Part shown: piece after piece, positions 8,233-17,048 of the stretch
How positions within the stretch are numbered: position 1 is the stretch's first letter
How the letters are laid out: every line of letters starts with the position of its first letter
Assembly (NCBI GenBank): GCA_039183635.1
Contig: JBCDBL010000008.1
Span: 1 to 55,526 of the forward strand
DNA from: JBCDBL01 sp039183635
GTDB taxonomy: Bacteria; Pseudomonadota; Alphaproteobacteria; Caulobacterales; Parvularculaceae
Direction: 5' to 3'
DNA: 55,526 nucleotides
Program-made: the position numbers and the translations under genes
Notes under the pieces: generated by a model
What the model was told of the DNA's origin: nothing
The model's input: only the letters and a program-made list of their open reading frames with translations
Database searches by the model: none

Positions 8233-8736
8233 GTGCGGGACCCCCTTTTTGAAAATAAGCTGATTGCGTCGTATCTGGTCAGTGTTTTAATTATTTTAGC
8301 GCTGCCGTTATTTATTGACCGCGTCTTGTTTGGTGATCAAACGCGGCAAGCGCCCAAGGAAACAAGCAAGGCGTCCATCGAAACGGATGTTAAGATATTT
8401 GAAGATTACTATGCTGAGGCCGATCCTCGCCGAGGGGCCAAACGAATTACACTTTGCACGTCATGTCATACTATTGAACCAGGCGCGCCGCCATCTATTG
8501 GTCCGAATTTATGGGGTGTTGTCGGACGGCCGATTGCGTCAAAGGCGGATTACCAATATTCTGTTACATTGAAGAGCTTGGAAGGAGAGTGGACGCCTGA
8601 AAAACTCGATCGCTTTTTGAAGAACGCGCAAATATTTGCGCCCGGGTCCATGATGGTTATGCAGGTCCCAAATCCAAGCGAACGAGCTGAGATTATAAAA
8701 TATCTTGAAGTTTTGCCCGAAGGGGCGCCTGAGTAA
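8233..8736 (+). CDS. Membrane-anchored class I cytochrome c (CycM-like)
   Basis: This 167-residue protein has one N-terminal transmembrane helix (about residues 10-32), a linker and a class I cytochrome c domain. Heme is attached at CTSCH (about residues 75-79) and GPNLWGVVGRP follows, as in mitochondrial-type cytochromes. The distal ligand is probably a methionine in the GSMMVMQV stretch. The anchor without a cleavage site resembles CycM/c552 of Alphaproteobacteria, which link the cytochrome bc1 complex to the terminal oxidase. Translation starts at GTG 8233, just after the preceding gene's stop. It converges with an operon carrying a flavin amine oxidase and a second cytochrome c, suggesting it carries electrons from that enzyme into the respiratory chain. 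Confidence 0.85.
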   Translation: MRDPLFENKLIASYLVSVLIILALPLFIDRVLFGDQTRQAPKETSKASIETDVKIFEDYYAEADPRRGAKRITLCTSCHTIEPGAPPSIGPNLWGVVGRPIASKADYQYSVTLKSLEGEWTPEKLDRFLKNAQIFAPGSMMVMQVPNPSERAEIIKYLEVLPEGAPE

Positions 8737-8745
8737 GCAGATCGT

Positions 8746-9234
8746 TCAGTCGGCGCAGGGTGTTTCGAATTCCGATAGTACCCGCCACGTTTCTGCGTTC
8801 CTTATCACAACATAGCTCCATCCAGGCAGCGCGCAGTCGACAACACTTTGGCCGTCCGCAGTTTTAAGCGACCACCTGGCGGTAAGCAAAACTGTGCTTG
8901 GATTAATTTCTACACCGTCAACAGCTTGTAAGGAGGTTTTCTCCCATCCCGCTTTAATCCAAGGGTCGACGTAGGCGGTCATTTCCGCTTCCAAGTCTGA
9001 CTTTCCCAAATAACCAACATTTGCGCCGAACCCTAAGTAGGTTTGATCCATATAGTGATCATAAAAGTTGGGATCGCCTTCAATATAGCTGACAGCATAA
9101 ATATTTTTATACCAGTCTACGGCGCTTTGAAGGCCTGCTTCCTGGGCGGATGCGGCTGGCGCATGCATAAAGGCGAGAGCTACAATCCCAAAACTGGTTG
9201 CCTTAAAATTGGGTGTAAGAGATCTTTTTTTCAT
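8746..9234 (-). CDS. Exported NTF2/SnoaL-like protein
   Basis: This 162-residue protein has a signal peptide (basic start, hydrophobic core, AASAQ cleavage region near residue 30). The mature part looks like an NTF2/SnoaL cone: a helical SAVDWYKNIYAVSYIEGD stretch, then paired strands including VLLTARWSLKTADG and SYVVIRNAETWRVLSEFE. Such folds form enzymes or small-molecule binders; I see no set of catalytic residues that fixes a role. It is last in a three-gene operon after the amine oxidase and lipoprotein cytochrome c (11-base gap). A periplasmic accessory or substrate-binding role for the amine oxidase is plausible but unproven. Confidence 0.7.
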   Translation of the reverse strand: MKKRSLTPNFKATSFGIVALAFMHAPAASAQEAGLQSAVDWYKNIYAVSYIEGDPNFYDHYMDQTYLGFGANVGYLGKSDLEAEMTAYVDPWIKAGWEKTSLQAVDGVEINPSTVLLTARWSLKTADGQSVVDCALPGWSYVVIRNAETWRVLSEFETPCAD

Positions 9235-9245
9235 ATTTATCTCCT

Positions 9246-9731
9246 CTATTTTAGAGCGCGCAGAAAACAGATTAGGGCGGATCTGGAGTCGGCGTCGCGA
9301 ACGCCGCCGAAGGCCATACGGTTCCCGGGCAGATATCGCGGCGGATTTTCGAGAAAAGCATCGAGCGTTTCGTCATCCCAAACCAACCCCGCGTTCTGCA
9401 AAACTGGCGAATAGGCGAACTTTTCAGCCATCGCGGCATTGGCGCCGTATACGCCGAATAAATTGGGGCCTGTTCGGTGGGGCTCGCCTTCATTAAAGCT
9501 GTGGCATACTCTGCACTGGGTAATTGTCGTTTTAGCAAGATCCCGGTCGCAGCTCTCATCCATTTCATTGAGGGCGTCTTTTAGGCCGCGTCCAACGGGC
9601 TGTTTTTTTGCAACGCTGGTTTCAGGCGGCGGCGTGGCCGCCTCCCTTTCCTGTTGTTCGTTGCTGCAAGCCGAAAGAGTCGCGATAAAGGACGCCGTAA
9701 TGGCAATACACAATGGTTTGATTTTTTGCAT
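9246..9731 (-). CDS. Lipoprotein class I cytochrome c
   Basis: This 161-residue protein begins with a signal sequence ending in the lipobox LSAC, so it should be lipid-anchored outside the inner membrane. A Pro/Thr-rich linker leads to a class I cytochrome c domain with heme motif CRVCH, GPNLFGVYG and a probable methionine ligand in GNRMAFGG. It starts 15 bases after the amine oxidase stop, so the two are surely co-expressed. NicA2, a related flavin amine oxidase in Pseudomonas, is known to pass electrons to a neighbouring cytochrome c rather than to oxygen. The same partnership is the likely role here. Confidence 0.85.
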   Translation of the reverse strand: MQKIKPLCIAITASFIATLSACSNEQQEREAATPPPETSVAKKQPVGRGLKDALNEMDESCDRDLAKTTITQCRVCHSFNEGEPHRTGPNLFGVYGANAAMAEKFAYSPVLQNAGLVWDDETLDAFLENPPRYLPGNRMAFGGVRDADSRSALICFLRALK

Positions 9732-9746
9732 GGATACCGCTGCGGC

Positions 9747-11210
9747 TTATGAAACTAACTCTCGCACCACGGCTTGACCGGTTTTTATCCCCATCTCAAT
9801 GCCGCCATCCATCCAGCCGCGCCACATCGTAGCGATGTCTGCAGAAGCGAAATGCACGTTGCCTTCCGCACGTTGCAGCTCTGGCACATGCTTGAACTGG
9901 TGCGGCCGCAAGGTGCACCACGACCCTTTAGAGAATGGGTCATACAGCCATTGATAGCCGTACGTTGCCTCCAGTTCCACTTCAGGCAAGAATTTCTGAA
10001 GCATGGTTTGAACGACTTCTAAGTTATTGACATCGAAGGTCCCATCAAGGCCATAGGACAGAAGCGTCGTTCCGCTTGGCCCTGTACTCTCCGTATACCC
10101 ATATTGTAAAGGACTAAAGCTGTCATCTGCAGTCAGGAATACGTTGCCGATGTCTTTTGTGGTTTTCGCATGCAGCTTGTTGCCATCGCCGACGTGACGT
10201 TCGCGTGACGTTTGCAGTTTTATTTCTGAAAGAGCAGGTTCGAATTCAACGTCAGCCCATGTATTGAGCGGCATGGTAACGATGATTTTCTGGGCGGTAG
10301 CGGTTTGTCCGTCTTCCAATGTAACTCTTACGCCATCGCTGTTTTGAACGATACGGCTGATTGGAGAGTTCAGCCGCACTTCGGCGCTGCTGTCATTCAA
10401 CATGGCCTCAATGAGAGAGATTGTACCGTTTTTAAGCTTATATCTTGAAACAGCGTTGTTAAAATCAACGGAATTGTTTCCAAGATTAGCCCACCAGCGC
10501 AGCATCTCTAAAAAGCCGCCCTCATTACAAGGCGCATGCGACATAATTGACCAAATCGCATTAACGGCAAGGCGTACGTCTTCTTCCAGATCTAACTGAT
10601 CAATTCTGTCTTGAATAGTGAGGTCTTGGTACTTTTTCCAGTCGTCCGTCAGGAAAGTGTTATATGGTTCGGGAAACACCTCGCGCGACATCGCGCAATA
10701 GTCCGTTAGGGCCTGGTCCACTTTCGGCCAGAATGTTGCGATATCCGCTTCTACGGGTTTGCCGTCTTTCAGATAAACCCAGCGGTCCGGGTTTACAGCA
10801 GCTGGCGTATCGTCGATGGGCAGATTATATCGTGTAACCTCGGCCCAGATATGTGGTTGCAGCCAGTACAGGTAGTTGGCGCCCAGTTCGATTTTATGAT
10901 CGCCGAAGGGCGCATAGTATGTGCGGCCGCCTAATCTGTTGCGCGCTTCCAGCAACAATGTCCTTAAGCCGGCTTCGCTGGTTTCTCGTGCAGCGCTGGC
11001 GCCGGCCATGCCCCCGCCAATAACAATAACGTCAAAGTCCGAGCCTCCGCCGGTTTGCGCGCCGCCGCCTTGTTCCGCCTGTGAGCATGAAGCCGCGAGG
11101 GCGGTTGTTGAAACCGCCGCCGCGGTCATAAATTTACGTCGCGATACGTCCTGCGCGGAAACGTTTTGCTCTTGGGTCGTCGATGAGGTTTTCCCCTTCT
11201 TGATCGCCAT
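9747..11210 (-). CDS. Tat-exported flavin amine oxidase/dehydrogenase, NicA2-like
   Basis: This 487-residue FAD enzyme has a Tat signal (SRRKFM near residue 24, then an Ala-rich core). The core ends in ALAASC, a weak lipobox, so it may be a lipoprotein. The FAD-binding GGGMAGASAA and EARNRLGGRTYY follow, and the C-terminus has the amine-oxidase strand GNVHFASADIATMWRG. Several stretches read like the nicotine oxidoreductase NicA2 and pseudooxynicotine amine oxidase: LQPHIWAEVTRY, VFPEPYNTFLT, VTMPLNTW, YDPFSKGSW. It should oxidise an amine to an imine that hydrolyses to an aldehyde, outside the cytoplasm. It heads an operon with a lipoprotein cytochrome c and an NTF2-like protein, which argues for a dehydrogenase feeding cytochromes. 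The promoter region shared with the TonB receptor carries two TACCC-N7-GGTA sites. The substrate is unknown. Confidence 0.85.
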   Translation of the reverse strand: MAIKKGKTSSTTQEQNVSAQDVSRRKFMTAAAVSTTALAASCSQAEQGGGAQTGGGSDFDVIVIGGGMAGASAARETSEAGLRTLLLEARNRLGGRTYYAPFGDHKIELGANYLYWLQPHIWAEVTRYNLPIDDTPAAVNPDRWVYLKDGKPVEADIATFWPKVDQALTDYCAMSREVFPEPYNTFLTDDWKKYQDLTIQDRIDQLDLEEDVRLAVNAIWSIMSHAPCNEGGFLEMLRWWANLGNNSVDFNNAVSRYKLKNGTISLIEAMLNDSSAEVRLNSPISRIVQNSDGVRVTLEDGQTATAQKIIVTMPLNTWADVEFEPALSEIKLQTSRERHVGDGNKLHAKTTKDIGNVFLTADDSFSPLQYGYTESTGPSGTTLLSYGLDGTFDVNNLEVVQTMLQKFLPEVELEATYGYQWLYDPFSKGSWCTLRPHQFKHVPELQRAEGNVHFASADIATMWRGWMDGGIEMGIKTGQAVVRELVS

Positions 11211-11339
11211 GACTTTATCTTTCTCCCGAATTTCTAGGGATTGACGGAATCTCTGTGCAAAAACGACGTAATAGCCAATTTTTATGCATACGCCATCAGT
11301 ATGCCTCTAGAGCTTTGGTTGGTCCATGGCTGCGCACAA

Positions 11340-11355
11340 TACCCTCTCGGTGGTA
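11340..11355. promoter_or_regulatory. TACCC-N7-GGTA motif site 2
   Basis: TACCCTCTCGGTGGTA lies 130 bases upstream of the amine oxidase start, in the region shared with the divergent TonB receptor gene. It resembles site 4 (17049) beyond the motif: both are preceded by a GGCTGCGC block and CAA and followed by AG. Confidence 0.55.
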
Positions 11356-11413
11356 GAAACCTGCCCGCATCGGCGGCCGAATTTGATGCAATAGCGCCAC
11401 TGCGCGCCATGCT

Positions 11414-11439
11414 TTAGGGGAGCTACCCCTAAGATGGTA
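11414..11439. promoter_or_regulatory. 7-5-7 palindrome overlapping TACCC-N7-GGTA motif site 3
   Basis: TTAGGGG (11414-11420) and CCCCTAA (11426-11432) form a perfect 7-5-7 inverted repeat. It overlaps TACCCCTAAGATGGTA (11424-11439), which fits the cluster motif. It sits about 95 bases before the TonB receptor start. Like site 1 it is preceded by GC and followed by TTG. Confidence 0.55.
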
Positions 11440-11532
11440 TTGTTCGAGACCATGAACTTGAAAAGCCTGTTGCACGCTAAATTCAATCGACCACAAAAAT
11501 TACGCGCAGTTACGCAAAGGGAGGGTAAATCC

Positions 11533-13815
11533 ATGGTCAAGGCGAAATTAATGATGCGTGCGGCTTTAGCGCCGATCATAGCAAGCGTGAGTTGCACCGC
11601 AGCTATGGCGCAAGTCGAGCAAATTGTTGTGACCGCCCAAAAACGTGAACAGTCCGCGCAGTCGGTCGGTATTGCGATCTCCGCATTTTCCGGCGATCAG
11701 ATAGAGGAGCTTGGGTGGCGCGATTCAGAAGCGATCGCTGTTCAAACGCCTGGTCTTATCGCGACATCGTTCTCCGGGGGGAGTTCGACGGGCTTGTTTT
11801 CGATCCGCGGTATTTCCCAAAATGACTTTGCAGACCATCAAGAAGCGCCAAGCGCTGTTTATGTTGACGGCGTATATCTTGCGACGACCAGCCAAACGAC
11901 ATCAGAACTATTCGATGTCGAACGCGTCGAGGTGTTGAAGGGACCCCAAGGCACGCTCTTTGGCCGTAATGCAACTGGCGGATTGGTGCATATTATTAAC
12001 AAGTCGCCAACGGATGAATTTGAGGGCTACAGTAAGCTGACAGTGGCTGAGTTCAACCAGATCCGTGCAGAGGGCGCTATTTCAGGTCCTATTACAGATT
12101 CTGTACGTGGACGTCTTTCCTTTTTGACCGATAACGCCGACGGCTATTTTGAAAACAGGAACACTGGCGTTCAGCCGGCAAGGGATAACGCCTTCGGCGG
12201 TTTTCCGGCGGCGTCTGAGGATGGGGCGGAAGACTTTCGCGGCCGCGACCATCAGAATGTGCGCGCTCAAATTGACATGGATGTTACGGAAAACGGCGTT
12301 CTCGGTTTCACTCTCAATTATGGAATCGTTGATAATATTGGAAACGCCTATGACACCGTACCGACTCCTGCAGGCTCGGTTGATCTAACGACAACTGACT
12401 TTTACGGTACGCCTGTTATTGCGGAAATAAACGCCGAAGCGCCTAATATTCGTGGTTTTGTTGATAAAGAAACCATTTCTTACACCGCAGATTATAATCA
12501 TAGTGCTGAAAACTGGAATCTGGTCACTATATTGAATTATACTGAATCTGAAAAAACGTATCAGGAAGATGATGACGGTGGTCCTTTTAACGTCGCAACG
12601 TTCGGAACGGATCAAGATGTCAGCACGCTTACAGGTGAAATTCGCCTGGATGGCCAGACCGGCGACTTAACCTGGACGGCCGGATATTACTATCTCAATA
12701 TTGATGGTGACTATTTCGGCACATTCCAATTCCCTGCCGTGACAGGGGCGGGAGGCCCGGGCGTATTTGACGGATTTGGTTATGGCATTGACCTTGATTA
12801 TGCGCTGGAAACGACAGCGCATGCGATCTTTGGTCAGGTCGAGTACGACTTAACGGACCGCCTTAAGTTAATCCTTGGCGGTCGCTGGACGTCAGATAAT
12901 AAGGATTACAGCATTCTTGCAAGTTGCGTTGATGACCCTGATCCTGCGGTCGCGCCGAACACAACGTGTGCAGACGCTATTCTTGGCGGCGGGTTCGTCA
13001 TCGATGCAGGTCTTACAAACCTTGAAAAAGACGATAGCTTTTTTACCGGCAAGGCGCAGCTGGAATTCACGCCGACATCCAACTTGCTTTTATATGCCGG
13101 TTATAATCGGGGTGTGAAAGCGGGCAGCTTCACTGCGCCGCTTGACGGCTTCTTGACAGTGAGCGAGCTTGGGTTTGAGCCTGAAACGCTTGATGCTTAC
13201 GAAATTGGTGTTAAGGCGGATCTGGCTGATGACAGGCTCCGGGTGAACGCCAGCGCGTTCTATTATGACTATAGCGATTATCAAGGTTTCGTTTTTGTCG
13301 GCCTCGCCAGCGTCGTGCGTAACTTTGAAGCTGAAATATATGGCGGCGAACTTGAAGTGATCGCCGCACCGGGAGACGGTTGGGATTTGCGGGCCGGCCT
13401 CTCGGTTTTGGATGCGACTGTTCTGGACGTCGAAGTTGCGCCTGGAACGTTTGTTGACCAGGACATGGTGCTCGCGCCAGACGTCACGGCGAACTGGCTT
13501 GTGCGTAAAGAGTTTCCGGTGAACGGCGATGACGCCTTGGCGGTCCAGTTTGACGGTTACTATACCGGGGAGCAAACCTATAACACCATCAACGGACCCC
13601 TTGTTACCGGGGACGGTTATGCGTTGATGAACGCCAGCGTCAGTTATGGCTTCCAAATTGGCGGAACCGACGCTGAGGCGAGCTTGTTTGTTCGTAATCT
13701 TGCAGACGAGGAAAACCAAACATACGCGTTTGATCTCTCTGCCTTTTTCGGCAACACAATTCAGGTGTACGGTCCGCCGCGTATCATCGGCGGGTCTCTG
13801 TCCGTTGACTTCTAG
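11533..13815 (+). CDS. TonB-dependent outer-membrane receptor
   Basis: This 760-residue receptor has a signal peptide (basic MVKAKLMMR, hydrophobic core, cleavage near AMAQ) and a TonB-box-like EQIVVTA. The plug domain contains GVYLATTSQTT, LKGPQGTLFGRNATGG and VHIINKSP, and a long beta-barrel ends in phenylalanine as outer-membrane proteins do. I chose ATG 11533, preceded by GGGAGGG; the open frame begins at 11434, which would destroy the signal peptide. It is divergent from the exported amine oxidase and probably imports that enzyme's substrate or a chelate of it; the ligand cannot be read. A clear terminator follows at 13838. Confidence 0.9.
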   Translation: MVKAKLMMRAALAPIIASVSCTAAMAQVEQIVVTAQKREQSAQSVGIAISAFSGDQIEELGWRDSEAIAVQTPGLIATSFSGGSSTGLFSIRGISQNDFADHQEAPSAVYVDGVYLATTSQTTSELFDVERVEVLKGPQGTLFGRNATGGLVHIINKSPTDEFEGYSKLTVAEFNQIRAEGAISGPITDSVRGRLSFLTDNADGYFENRNTGVQPARDNAFGGFPAASEDGAEDFRGRDHQNVRAQIDMDVTENGVLGFTLNYGIVDNIGNAYDTVPTPAGSVDLTTTDFYGTPVIAEINAEAPNIRGFVDKETISYTADYNHSAENWNLVTILNYTESEKTYQEDDDGGPFNVATFGTDQDVSTLTGEIRLDGQTGDLTWTAGYYYLNIDGDYFGTFQFPAVTGAGGPGVFDGFGYGIDLDYALETTAHAIFGQVEYDLTDRLKLILGGRWTSDNKDYSILASCVDDPDPAVAPNTTCADAILGGGFVIDAGLTNLEKDDSFFTGKAQLEFTPTSNLLLYAGYNRGVKAGSFTAPLDGFLTVSELGFEPETLDAYEIGVKADLADDRLRVNASAFYYDYSDYQGFVFVGLASVVRNFEAEIYGGELEVIAAPGDGWDLRAGLSVLDATVLDVEVAPGTFVDQDMVLAPDVTANWLVRKEFPVNGDDALAVQFDGYYTGEQTYNTINGPLVTGDGYALMNASVSYGFQIGGTDAEASLFVRNLADEENQTYAFDLSAFFGNTIQVYGPPRIIGGSLSVDF

Positions 13816-13837
13816 CGTGCTTTTATAAGCGCTTGCC

Positions 13838-13874
13838 AAAAACACCGCAGGGCCTCCCCCTTGCGGTGTTTTTT
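13838..13874 (+). terminator. Rho-independent terminator after TonB receptor
   Basis: AACACCGCA (13841-13849) pairs with TGCGGTGTT (13862-13870), extended by A:T pairs on both sides and followed by a T-run. This is a strong intrinsic terminator 23 bases after the receptor's stop codon. Confidence 0.85.
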
Positions 13875-13926
13875 AGGTCGATAACCCTGTTTTCATCTTG
13901 TATCGCACGCCGACAGGACAATCAGA

Positions 13927-14499
13927 ATGACGAAAACGCTTATTGTGCCGTGTCATCCGCGTCTTGACTCTTTGACGATGCAGGTGACCCATGCATTTTG
14001 CGAAAACGCCAAAGGCGTCGCGTTTGAAGTTGCAGATTTGTACAGAGAAGGATTTGATCCCCGGCTGAATGTTGATGATGAACCGGACTGGGAGGATCCG
14101 CGAAAAGTTTACTCTGAGGCTGTATTGGCCGAAATGGCTCGCATTGAGCGCAATGACGCTACTGTCATGGTCTTTCCCGTATGGTGGTGGTCTATGCCGG
14201 CGATGCTGAAGGGGTGGATTGATCGCGTTTTTAACAATGGCTGGGCCTATGGCGACCGTTTTTATCCTCACAAGCATGTGTGGATGCTCGCGGTCGCGGG
14301 GAACGATAAAAAAGGGTATACGAAGAGAAACTATGACAAAGCGCTGAATGTCCAGTTAAAGACAGGTATCCTGGATTATTGTCATGTTGAAAACCCGCGC
14401 CTTGAAACTCTGTATGGGGCTATAGAAGGAGAGAAACACGTCTCCTCTCTTTTGAAGCGATCCGCCGAATTGGGTAAAGAGTTTGCGTCTACGCTTTAA
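13927..14499 (+). CDS. NAD(P)H-dependent flavin oxidoreductase (flavodoxin-like fold, MdaB/KefF type)
   Basis: This 190-residue protein belongs to the flavodoxin-2 family of NAD(P)H:quinone oxidoreductases. It starts with the phosphate-binding strand TLIVPCHPRLDS, has the flavin-side loop FPVWWWSMPAMLKGWIDRVF, and ends in a GKEF helix. Such enzymes reduce quinones or related electrophiles by two electrons with FMN or FAD in the cytosol. It follows the TonB receptor after a terminator and overlaps by 11 bases, tail to tail, the dimethylglycine-dehydrogenase-like gene on the other strand. Whether it serves the amine pathway or simply detoxifies quinones is not decided by sequence. Confidence 0.82.
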   Translation: MTKTLIVPCHPRLDSLTMQVTHAFCENAKGVAFEVADLYREGFDPRLNVDDEPDWEDPRKVYSEAVLAEMARIERNDATVMVFPVWWWSMPAMLKGWIDRVFNNGWAYGDRFYPHKHVWMLAVAGNDKKGYTKRNYDKALNVQLKTGILDYCHVENPRLETLYGAIEGEKHVSSLLKRSAELGKEFASTL

Positions 14500-16939
14500 T
14501 GCGTTCGCTTTTTGGGTCGTACATAGGCTTCAGCGAAGCTTTGGCGGCAAATTTATCGACGCCGATGCGGATTTCAATTTGCCGCTCTGCGATCCAATCC
14601 GCTGTCACGCCATCAGCATTGTTCAAATATCCCATTGCAACCGCCCCGCCTAAAGTATGTCCGTACATGGCGGAAGTTGTGATGCTGTTGATTTCCCCGT
14701 CCACCAATATGGGCTCGTCATGGTAAAGCAGGGGCTCAGGATCCTCTAACAAAAACTGTACAAGGCGCTTGGTCAAGGGTTTGCGCTGTTTTTGCTCCAT
14801 CAACGCTTCGCGTCCCAAAAAACCGCCTGGCTTGTTAAGATCGGCTGCAAAGCCCAACCCGGCCTCAAGAGGCGTATCATCAGCACCTATGTCATGGGCC
14901 CATTCACGATAGGCTTTCTCGATACGTAAAGACGCCAGCGTATGATACCCGCAATGTCGAAGGTCAAATGCTTTGCCTTTTTCAATCAGCGCGTCATAAA
15001 CGGACGCCAGATATTCCGTCGGGATATATAACTCCCAGCCCAATTCGCCCATATAGGTGATGCGCAACGCTTTGACCGTTTGATATCCAATATCAATGTC
15101 CTGCATAGTTCCAAATGGGAAGGCGTCATTGGACAGATCCGCATCGGTCAACGTCGCCAATAAGGCGCGTGCATTTGGCCCCTGAACATTCAACATGCCA
15201 TAGGCGCCTGTAATGTCCGTAATAACACTATGATCCTTATCAGAGATATTCCCCTTAATCCAATGAAAGACATGATTGTGCGTAAAGGGCGCAGTTAAGA
15301 CCAAGAAAGCATCTTCGGCCGTTCGGGTTATCGTCAAGTCAGCTTCAATCCCTCCGCGTACATTTAGAAATTGCGTGTAAACAGACTTTCCAACAGGAAC
15401 AGCAATATTATTCGTACAAATCCAGTTTAAGGATTTTTCAGCATCCCGTCCCTGAACAAGGAATTTTGAGAAAGAGCTTTGTTCAAACACCCCTACATTT
15501 TCACGTACAGACTGATGCTCTGCGGCGTTATATTCAAACCAGTTTTGCCGTTTGTAGCTGTACTTGTATTTAGGCTCCACGCCTTCAGGCGCATACCAGT
15601 TCGGACGTTCCCAGCCTGCCGATTCGCCAAAGCAACCACCCGCCTTGACTAAGCGATCATGTAAAACAAGCTTTTTGACGTTCCGCGCACTTTCATATTG
15701 CCGGAATGGCCAATGATATTGATAACCAAGCCCTAAAGACTCCGTTACTCTGTCTTTCAGGAATTTAGGGTTGCGTTGGAAGTCATGGGCGCGCCGTAAG
15801 TCCGTGTCGAATACATCCATGGGCGGATGTCCGTTCATAATCCAGTTCGCCATGATCATGCCGGCGCCGCCGCTTGACAGGATGCCGAGAGAGTTGAAAC
15901 CAGCGGCGACAAAGTAATTCTTGATGTTCGGCGCTTCACCCATGAGGGCGTTATGATCCGGCGTAAAGCTTTCCGGACCGCAGAACAAAAGTTTGATTCC
16001 GGCGTTTTCCATGGAAGGGACGCGCGCCATTGCTTTTTCGATATAGGGCAACATTCTGTCCCAGTCGGGCGGCAGCTCATCAAATGAAAAGTCGGATTTT
16101 ATTCCGTCTTCGCCCCAAGCTGCAGCAAGTGGTTCAAACAGCCCCAGCATCAACTTGCCAGTTTCTTCACGGTAATAGGCGGCGTTTCCCGGATCTCTTA
16201 GGATCGGCAAATCCGGATGCATCCCGTCCATGCTTTCCGTAATAAGATAATAGTGTTCGGCGGCATGAAGGGGGATATTAACGTTGGACTGAGCGCCAAA
16301 GTCCCGGGCCCACATGCCGGTGCAGTTGACGATAATATTTGTGTTAATCCGTCCTTGTTCTGTCTCAACGCCTACAATTTCACCGTCTTTTTCGACAATA
16401 TTGGAAACGCTGATGTTTTCAAAAATTTGAACGCCGCCGGCCCGTGCGCCCTTGGCCAGCGCCATTGTTGTGTCTGTGGGATTGGTTCGGGCGTCGTCGG
16501 GGAAGTAAAAGCCCGCCATCATGTCTGAAATATTCGCAAGCGGCCAATGTTCAGCGATCTGGTCTGGCGTTATCTCGTGGTTCTTCACGCCAAAACAATC
16601 CGCCATCGCACAGCCGCGGCGCATTTCTTCAAGACGCACCTCATCCGATGCAATTTGAATAGACCCGGTGTTCAGCACGCCTGTGGCCTGGCCCGTTTCC
16701 TCTTCAAGCGTCTTGAAAAGATCGAGCGTGTATTTGGCAAGCTTGGTGGCGTTTTCAGAGTGGCGTAATGTGGTTAACAAGCCTGCAGCATGCCACGTCG
16801 TTCCGCATGTCAGCTGTTTCCGCTCGAGCAAGACGACGTCTTCCGCCCCGTACTTCGCCAGATGGTACGCGATGCTACATCCGATAATGCCCCCACCGAT
16901 AATGACGATTCGTGCCGTTTGTGGCAAAGGCTTGCTCAT
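14489..16939 (-). CDS. Dimethylglycine/sarcosine dehydrogenase-like FAD-folate oxidoreductase
   Basis: This 816-residue two-part enzyme has an N-terminal D-amino-acid-oxidase fold (FAD site VIIGGGIIGCS near residue 12). GTTWHAAGL (about residue 47) contains the histidine that carries covalent FAD in dimethylglycine dehydrogenases. A middle FAO_M region leads to a C-terminal GcvT-like aminomethyltransferase half (NVGVFEQSSFSKF, MGELGWELYIP, EAGLGFAADL) that binds tetrahydrofolate. Length and order match dimethylglycine and sarcosine dehydrogenases, which remove N-methyl groups and make 5,10-methylene-THF. It is divergent from formyl-THF deformylase, which could recycle the folate. The substrate may be dimethylglycine, sarcosine or another N-methyl amine. 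Confidence 0.85.
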   Translation of the reverse strand: MSKPLPQTARIVIIGGGIIGCSIAYHLAKYGAEDVVLLERKQLTCGTTWHAAGLLTTLRHSENATKLAKYTLDLFKTLEEETGQATGVLNTGSIQIASDEVRLEEMRRGCAMADCFGVKNHEITPDQIAEHWPLANISDMMAGFYFPDDARTNPTDTTMALAKGARAGGVQIFENISVSNIVEKDGEIVGVETEQGRINTNIIVNCTGMWARDFGAQSNVNIPLHAAEHYYLITESMDGMHPDLPILRDPGNAAYYREETGKLMLGLFEPLAAAWGEDGIKSDFSFDELPPDWDRMLPYIEKAMARVPSMENAGIKLLFCGPESFTPDHNALMGEAPNIKNYFVAAGFNSLGILSSGGAGMIMANWIMNGHPPMDVFDTDLRRAHDFQRNPKFLKDRVTESLGLGYQYHWPFRQYESARNVKKLVLHDRLVKAGGCFGESAGWERPNWYAPEGVEPKYKYSYKRQNWFEYNAAEHQSVRENVGVFEQSSFSKFLVQGRDAEKSLNWICTNNIAVPVGKSVYTQFLNVRGGIEADLTITRTAEDAFLVLTAPFTHNHVFHWIKGNISDKDHSVITDITGAYGMLNVQGPNARALLATLTDADLSNDAFPFGTMQDIDIGYQTVKALRITYMGELGWELYIPTEYLASVYDALIEKGKAFDLRHCGYHTLASLRIEKAYREWAHDIGADDTPLEAGLGFAADLNKPGGFLGREALMEQKQRKPLTKRLVQFLLEDPEPLLYHDEPILVDGEINSITTSAMYGHTLGGAVAMGYLNNADGVTADWIAERQIEIRIGVDKFAAKASLKPMYDPKSERIKA

Positions 16940-16981
16940 TTTACCTCTTTAATAACGCCGCGCCCGTCATTGCCGTCTGCG

Positions 16982-16996
16982 CGGATACTGTATCCG
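16982..16996. promoter_or_regulatory. 15-bp palindrome upstream of dimethylglycine dehydrogenase-like gene
   Basis: CGGATAC-T-GTATCCG is a perfect 7-1-7 inverted repeat 43 bases upstream of the start at 16939. Its length and GTAT core resemble GntR-type operators, but no GntR gene is present in the window, so the binding protein is unknown. Confidence 0.4.
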
Positions 16997-17048
16997 ATCC
17001 TTTGATGCTTCTGTTAAAACGTTCGGTCAATTCAGGCTGCGCCAGCAA

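Noticed and set aside
13090..13845. Minus-strand frame of 251 codons opposite the TonB receptor
   Set aside because: It lies entirely on the non-coding strand of a clear receptor gene and has no recognisable domain.
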